This document shows, one piece after another, positions 23,186-24,984 of a stretch of DNA of 24,984 bases; within the stretch, counting starts at the first letter, position 1; the number at the start of each line of letters is the position of its first letter. Origin of the DNA: JBFGCA01 sp041567315 (lineage in GTDB: Bacteria; Acidobacteriota; Thermoanaerobaculia; Multivoradales; JAHEKO01); the NCBI GenBank assembly GCA_041567315.1, contig JBFGCA010000069.1, positions 1 through 24,984 on the forward strand, given 5' to 3'. The translations under genes and the position numbers were made by a program. The notes beneath the pieces are model-generated. The model did no database searches. It saw only the letters and a list, made by a program, of their open reading frames with translations, and had not been told where the DNA came from.

Positions 23186-23306
23186 CCCGGTGGTGCGGCC
23201 CGGTGGCGGCGAGCGCGCGCGATCCAGAACGGCGGCGAATCCCGCCATTCCTGGGCGATGAGCGGCCAGGGCGTCAACCGACAGGAACCCGCTGCCGTCA
23301 CAGGCG

Positions 23307-23312
23307 TATAGG
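23307..23312 (+). promoter_or_regulatory. -10-like TATAGG before the GlxA-type regulator
   Basis: TATAGG lies in the gap before the regulator. If used, transcription would begin near 23319, after the in-frame ATG at 23316, favouring the ATG at 23361, which also has AGGGGAG just upstream. Confidence 0.3.
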
Positions 23313-23360
23313 CAAATGTCCGGACCACCGGGCACGGAGCTTGCTCGAACAGGGGAGCTG

Positions 23361-24392
23361 ATGCTGGCCGAAGCAGTGCCGAGGAGCCAGGAGCCGTTTT
23401 CCGAGATCGCCACCCGCCGGGTGGCCGCCCTGGTCTACGAAGGCGTCCAGCTGCTCGACCTCACCGCACCCCTGGGTACTTTCGAGGTCGCCTCCCGGCT
23501 GCTCCGCGAGCGCTTCCCCGAAGCGCCGCCGGCCTACGAGATCGAGGTCCTCGGCCCCGAGCCCGGGCCGGTGGCGACCGCCGCCGGGCCGCGGCTGGTG
23601 GCCAGCGCCCCGTCCGACTCCGTCCTGCAGCCGATCGACACCCTGATCGTGCCCGGCGGCGCGCGGCTCGAGGGCCCCTCCGACGAGCGCGTCCTGGAGT
23701 GGCTGCGCGAGCACGGCCCGGCCGCCCGGCGGCTGGCCGGCGTGGGCTCGGGGGTGCTGCTGCTGGCCGAGGCGGGGCTGCTCGAGGGGCGCCGCGCCAC
23801 CGCCCACTGGAGCGTCTGCGAGCTGCTGCGGCACCGGCATCCGGGCGTCAAGGTGGAGCGCGACCTGCTGTTCGTGGCCGACGGCGGGATCTACACCGCG
23901 GCCGGGCAGTCGGCCGGCATCGACCTGGCGCTGGCGCTGGTGGAGGAGGACCTCAGCCGTACCCTGGCGCTGGCGGCAGCCCGCGAGCTGGTGCAGTTCG
24001 TCAAGCGGCCGGGCGGTCAGGCGCAGATCAGCGCCCAGCTCTCGGCGCAGATCCGGGACACCAACGGCGATCTCGAGGAGCTCAGGATCTGGATCCTCGA
24101 GAACCTCGACCGCGACCTGAGGGTCGAGAGCCTGGCCGAGCGGATCCGCATGAGCCCGCGCAATCTCGCCCGGGTTTTCGTCCGCGACCTCGGCACCACC
24201 CCGGCCCGGTTCGTCGAGCTGGCCCGGCTCGAGGCGGCCCGCCAGTGGATCGAGGAGAGCCCGGCGCCGCTCAAGTACATCGCCCGCCGCTGCGGCTTCG
24301 GCAGCCTCGACCGCATGCGGCGCAGCTTCTGGCGCCACATGAAGATGCGCCCCAGCGACTACCGCCGGCTGCACTCGAACGGCGGCTCGTAG
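23361..24392 (+). CDS. GlxA-family AraC-type transcriptional regulator
   Basis: A 343-residue regulator with an N-terminal DJ-1/PfpI-like domain (about 20-205) and a C-terminal AraC double helix-turn-helix (about 239-337). N-terminal landmarks are RRVAALVYEGVQLLDLTAPLG (read as two adjacent blocks), DTLIVPGG and LLAEAGLLEGRRATAHW. The usual nucleophile-elbow Cys before TG is G129 (VGSGVLLLAEAG), so the domain cannot act as a Cys amidase and is probably a ligand sensor. The AraC part shows VESLAERIRMSPRNLARVF and CGFGSLDRMRRSFWRHMKMRPSDYR. The target is unknown; the TonB-receptor-like gene downstream is a candidate. A longer form from 23316 is possible, but the SD favours 23361. Confidence 0.88.
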   Translation: MLAEAVPRSQEPFSEIATRRVAALVYEGVQLLDLTAPLGTFEVASRLLRERFPEAPPAYEIEVLGPEPGPVATAAGPRLVASAPSDSVLQPIDTLIVPGGARLEGPSDERVLEWLREHGPAARRLAGVGSGVLLLAEAGLLEGRRATAHWSVCELLRHRHPGVKVERDLLFVADGGIYTAAGQSAGIDLALALVEEDLSRTLALAAARELVQFVKRPGGQAQISAQLSAQIRDTNGDLEELRIWILENLDRDLRVESLAERIRMSPRNLARVFVRDLGTTPARFVELARLEAARQWIEESPAPLKYIARRCGFGSLDRMRRSFWRHMKMRPSDYRRLHSNGGS

Positions 24393-24751
24393 TCGAGGAG
24401 CCACGCGGGAGCGCGGCCGGGCGTCGAGCGCGGCTCGCGCCCGGAGCTCGCCCGTTCGGCGCGGGCCCACCGTTTCAATCGATTGATCGGCCGCGGTTCA
24501 ACACCGTGGATCGGCGTCCGCCGACGCCGCAGGCGTGGCAGAAAGCGCGGCCGTCTACCACCCGCCGGAACGTCCCCCCACCTCCCCGGGTAGGCCGGTA
24601 ACCGGCGAATGACGCAGAGCCTGCGTCAATCCGCGCCAAAGACGGCGTTTTCGAGCGCTCCGGCCGGTTCGGGCAGTCCGGTTGCACTTCCGACTTGGCG
24701 AAGCATCGGGGCAGGACCCCGAGAGTCGTCAACGCAACGAGGAGGAACGGA
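24393..24751. other. Gene-free regulatory-looking interval with three inverted repeats
   Basis: No convincing gene in 359 bases. It holds a 12-nt perfect palindrome TCAATCGATTGA (24475-24486), a 7-bp hairpin CGGCGTC-CGCC-GACGCCG (24512-24529) that could end the upstream regulator transcript, and TGACGCA-n5-TGCGTCA (24610-24628). TTGCAC at 24682-24687 is a possible -35 for the downstream gene, but no good -10 is visible. GGAGGA (24741-24746) is the SD of the next gene. Confidence 0.5.
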
Positions 24752-24984
24752 ATGAGAGGAACCAGCAATCGGCAGGGCTTGCTCGTCCTGGTTGCGGTGC
24801 TGCTCGTCGGCACGGCCGGCGTGGCGTTCGCCCAGACCGAAAGGGGCGGACTGTTCGGCACCGTCGTAGACAACCAGGGCCAGCGACTGCCCGGCGTGAC
24901 GATCACCGTCAGCGGTGTCGGCGCGCCGCAGATCCAGGTGACGGGAGCCGACGGTCAGTTCAGGTTTCCGGCGCTCTCCATCGG
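24752..24984 (+). CDS. Start of a TonB-receptor-like protein with carboxypeptidase-regulatory-like domain
   Basis: The first 77 residues are visible; the gene runs off the window. A strong SD (GGAGGA, five bases upstream) fixes the ATG. A signal peptide (about 1-27, ending VAFAQ) is followed by ERGGLFGTVVDNQGQRLPGV, TITVSGVG and GADGQFRFPALSIG. This is the N-terminal carboxypeptidase-D regulatory-like beta-sandwich that opens many large outer-membrane TonB-dependent receptors (Oar-like) in Acidobacteria. A smaller secreted protein with the same domain cannot be excluded. It follows the GlxA-type regulator on the same strand, with 359 bp between. Confidence 0.8.
   Translation, partial: MRGTSNRQGLLVLVAVLLVGTAGVAFAQTERGGLFGTVVDNQGQRLPGVTITVSGVGAPQIQVTGADGQFRFPALSI

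Noticed and set aside
18680..23413. A 1577-codon open frame on the minus strand
   Set aside because: It runs across the spermidine-synthase and SDR genes in another frame and antisense to the DUF3179 gene. Composition is Arg/Ala/Gly/Pro-rich with no domain; a GC-bias artefact.

Overview
The window is a very GC-rich (by eye about 70%), densely packed bacterial chromosome segment. It has no tRNA, rRNA, CRISPR array, transposase or phage gene that I can see. The gene mix suggests an Acidobacteriota-like Gram-negative: a TonB-receptor-type protein with a carboxypeptidase-regulatory-like N-terminus, a fused MFS/spermidine-synthase protein, a DUF4097 beta-repeat protein, a PQQ-propeller lipoprotein, and a DtxR/FeoA fusion beside feoB. 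This placement is inference from gene content only.

Layout. 1-713 (-): 5' part of a PAT/AmpG-like MFS permease. 714-1421 (+): AlkA-type DNA glycosylase whose start codon abuts the MFS start. 1501-2445 (+): REC-GGEEF diguanylate cyclase. 2491-3777 (-): double-FHA protein. 3890-5770 (-): serine-hydrolase-fold membrane protein that has lost its catalytic motifs. 5876-6898 (+): DUF4097 protein. 7235-11829 (+): SGNH hydrolase, Tat-exported GH99/WbsX-like protein and radical SAM/SPASM protein, possibly one envelope-glycan or export module. 11846-15152 (-): iron-uptake unit, with a membrane-anchored DtxR-FeoA-FeoA fusion followed by FeoB, behind a promoter with a palindrome over its -10. 15320-17159 (+): PQQ-propeller lipoprotein and a small membrane protein. 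22077-17193 (-): four-gene unit of SDR, MFS/spermidine synthase, membrane protein and an unrecognised protein. 22187-23167 (+): exported DUF3179 protein with an in-frame UGA exactly where the family has a conserved Cys, probably a selenoprotein. 23361-24392 (+): GlxA-type AraC regulator. 24752-end (+): start of a TonB-receptor-like protein.

Regulation. An extended -10 motif, TGnTAnnnT, recurs upstream of at least six genes on both strands. Several genes have the -10 only 7-16 nt before the ATG and no Shine-Dalgarno sequence, which suggests leaderless or very short-leader mRNAs. Other genes (5876, 18029, 18683, 24752) have clear SD sequences.

The strongest candidates for something new are the UGA-containing DUF3179 gene, the membrane-tethered iron regulator/FeoA fusion, the pseudo-serine-hydrolase, and the radical SAM/SPASM protein with a Cx5CxxC cluster motif and a beta-sandwich-like N-terminus. 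All assignments rest on reading motifs by eye; no database search was run.
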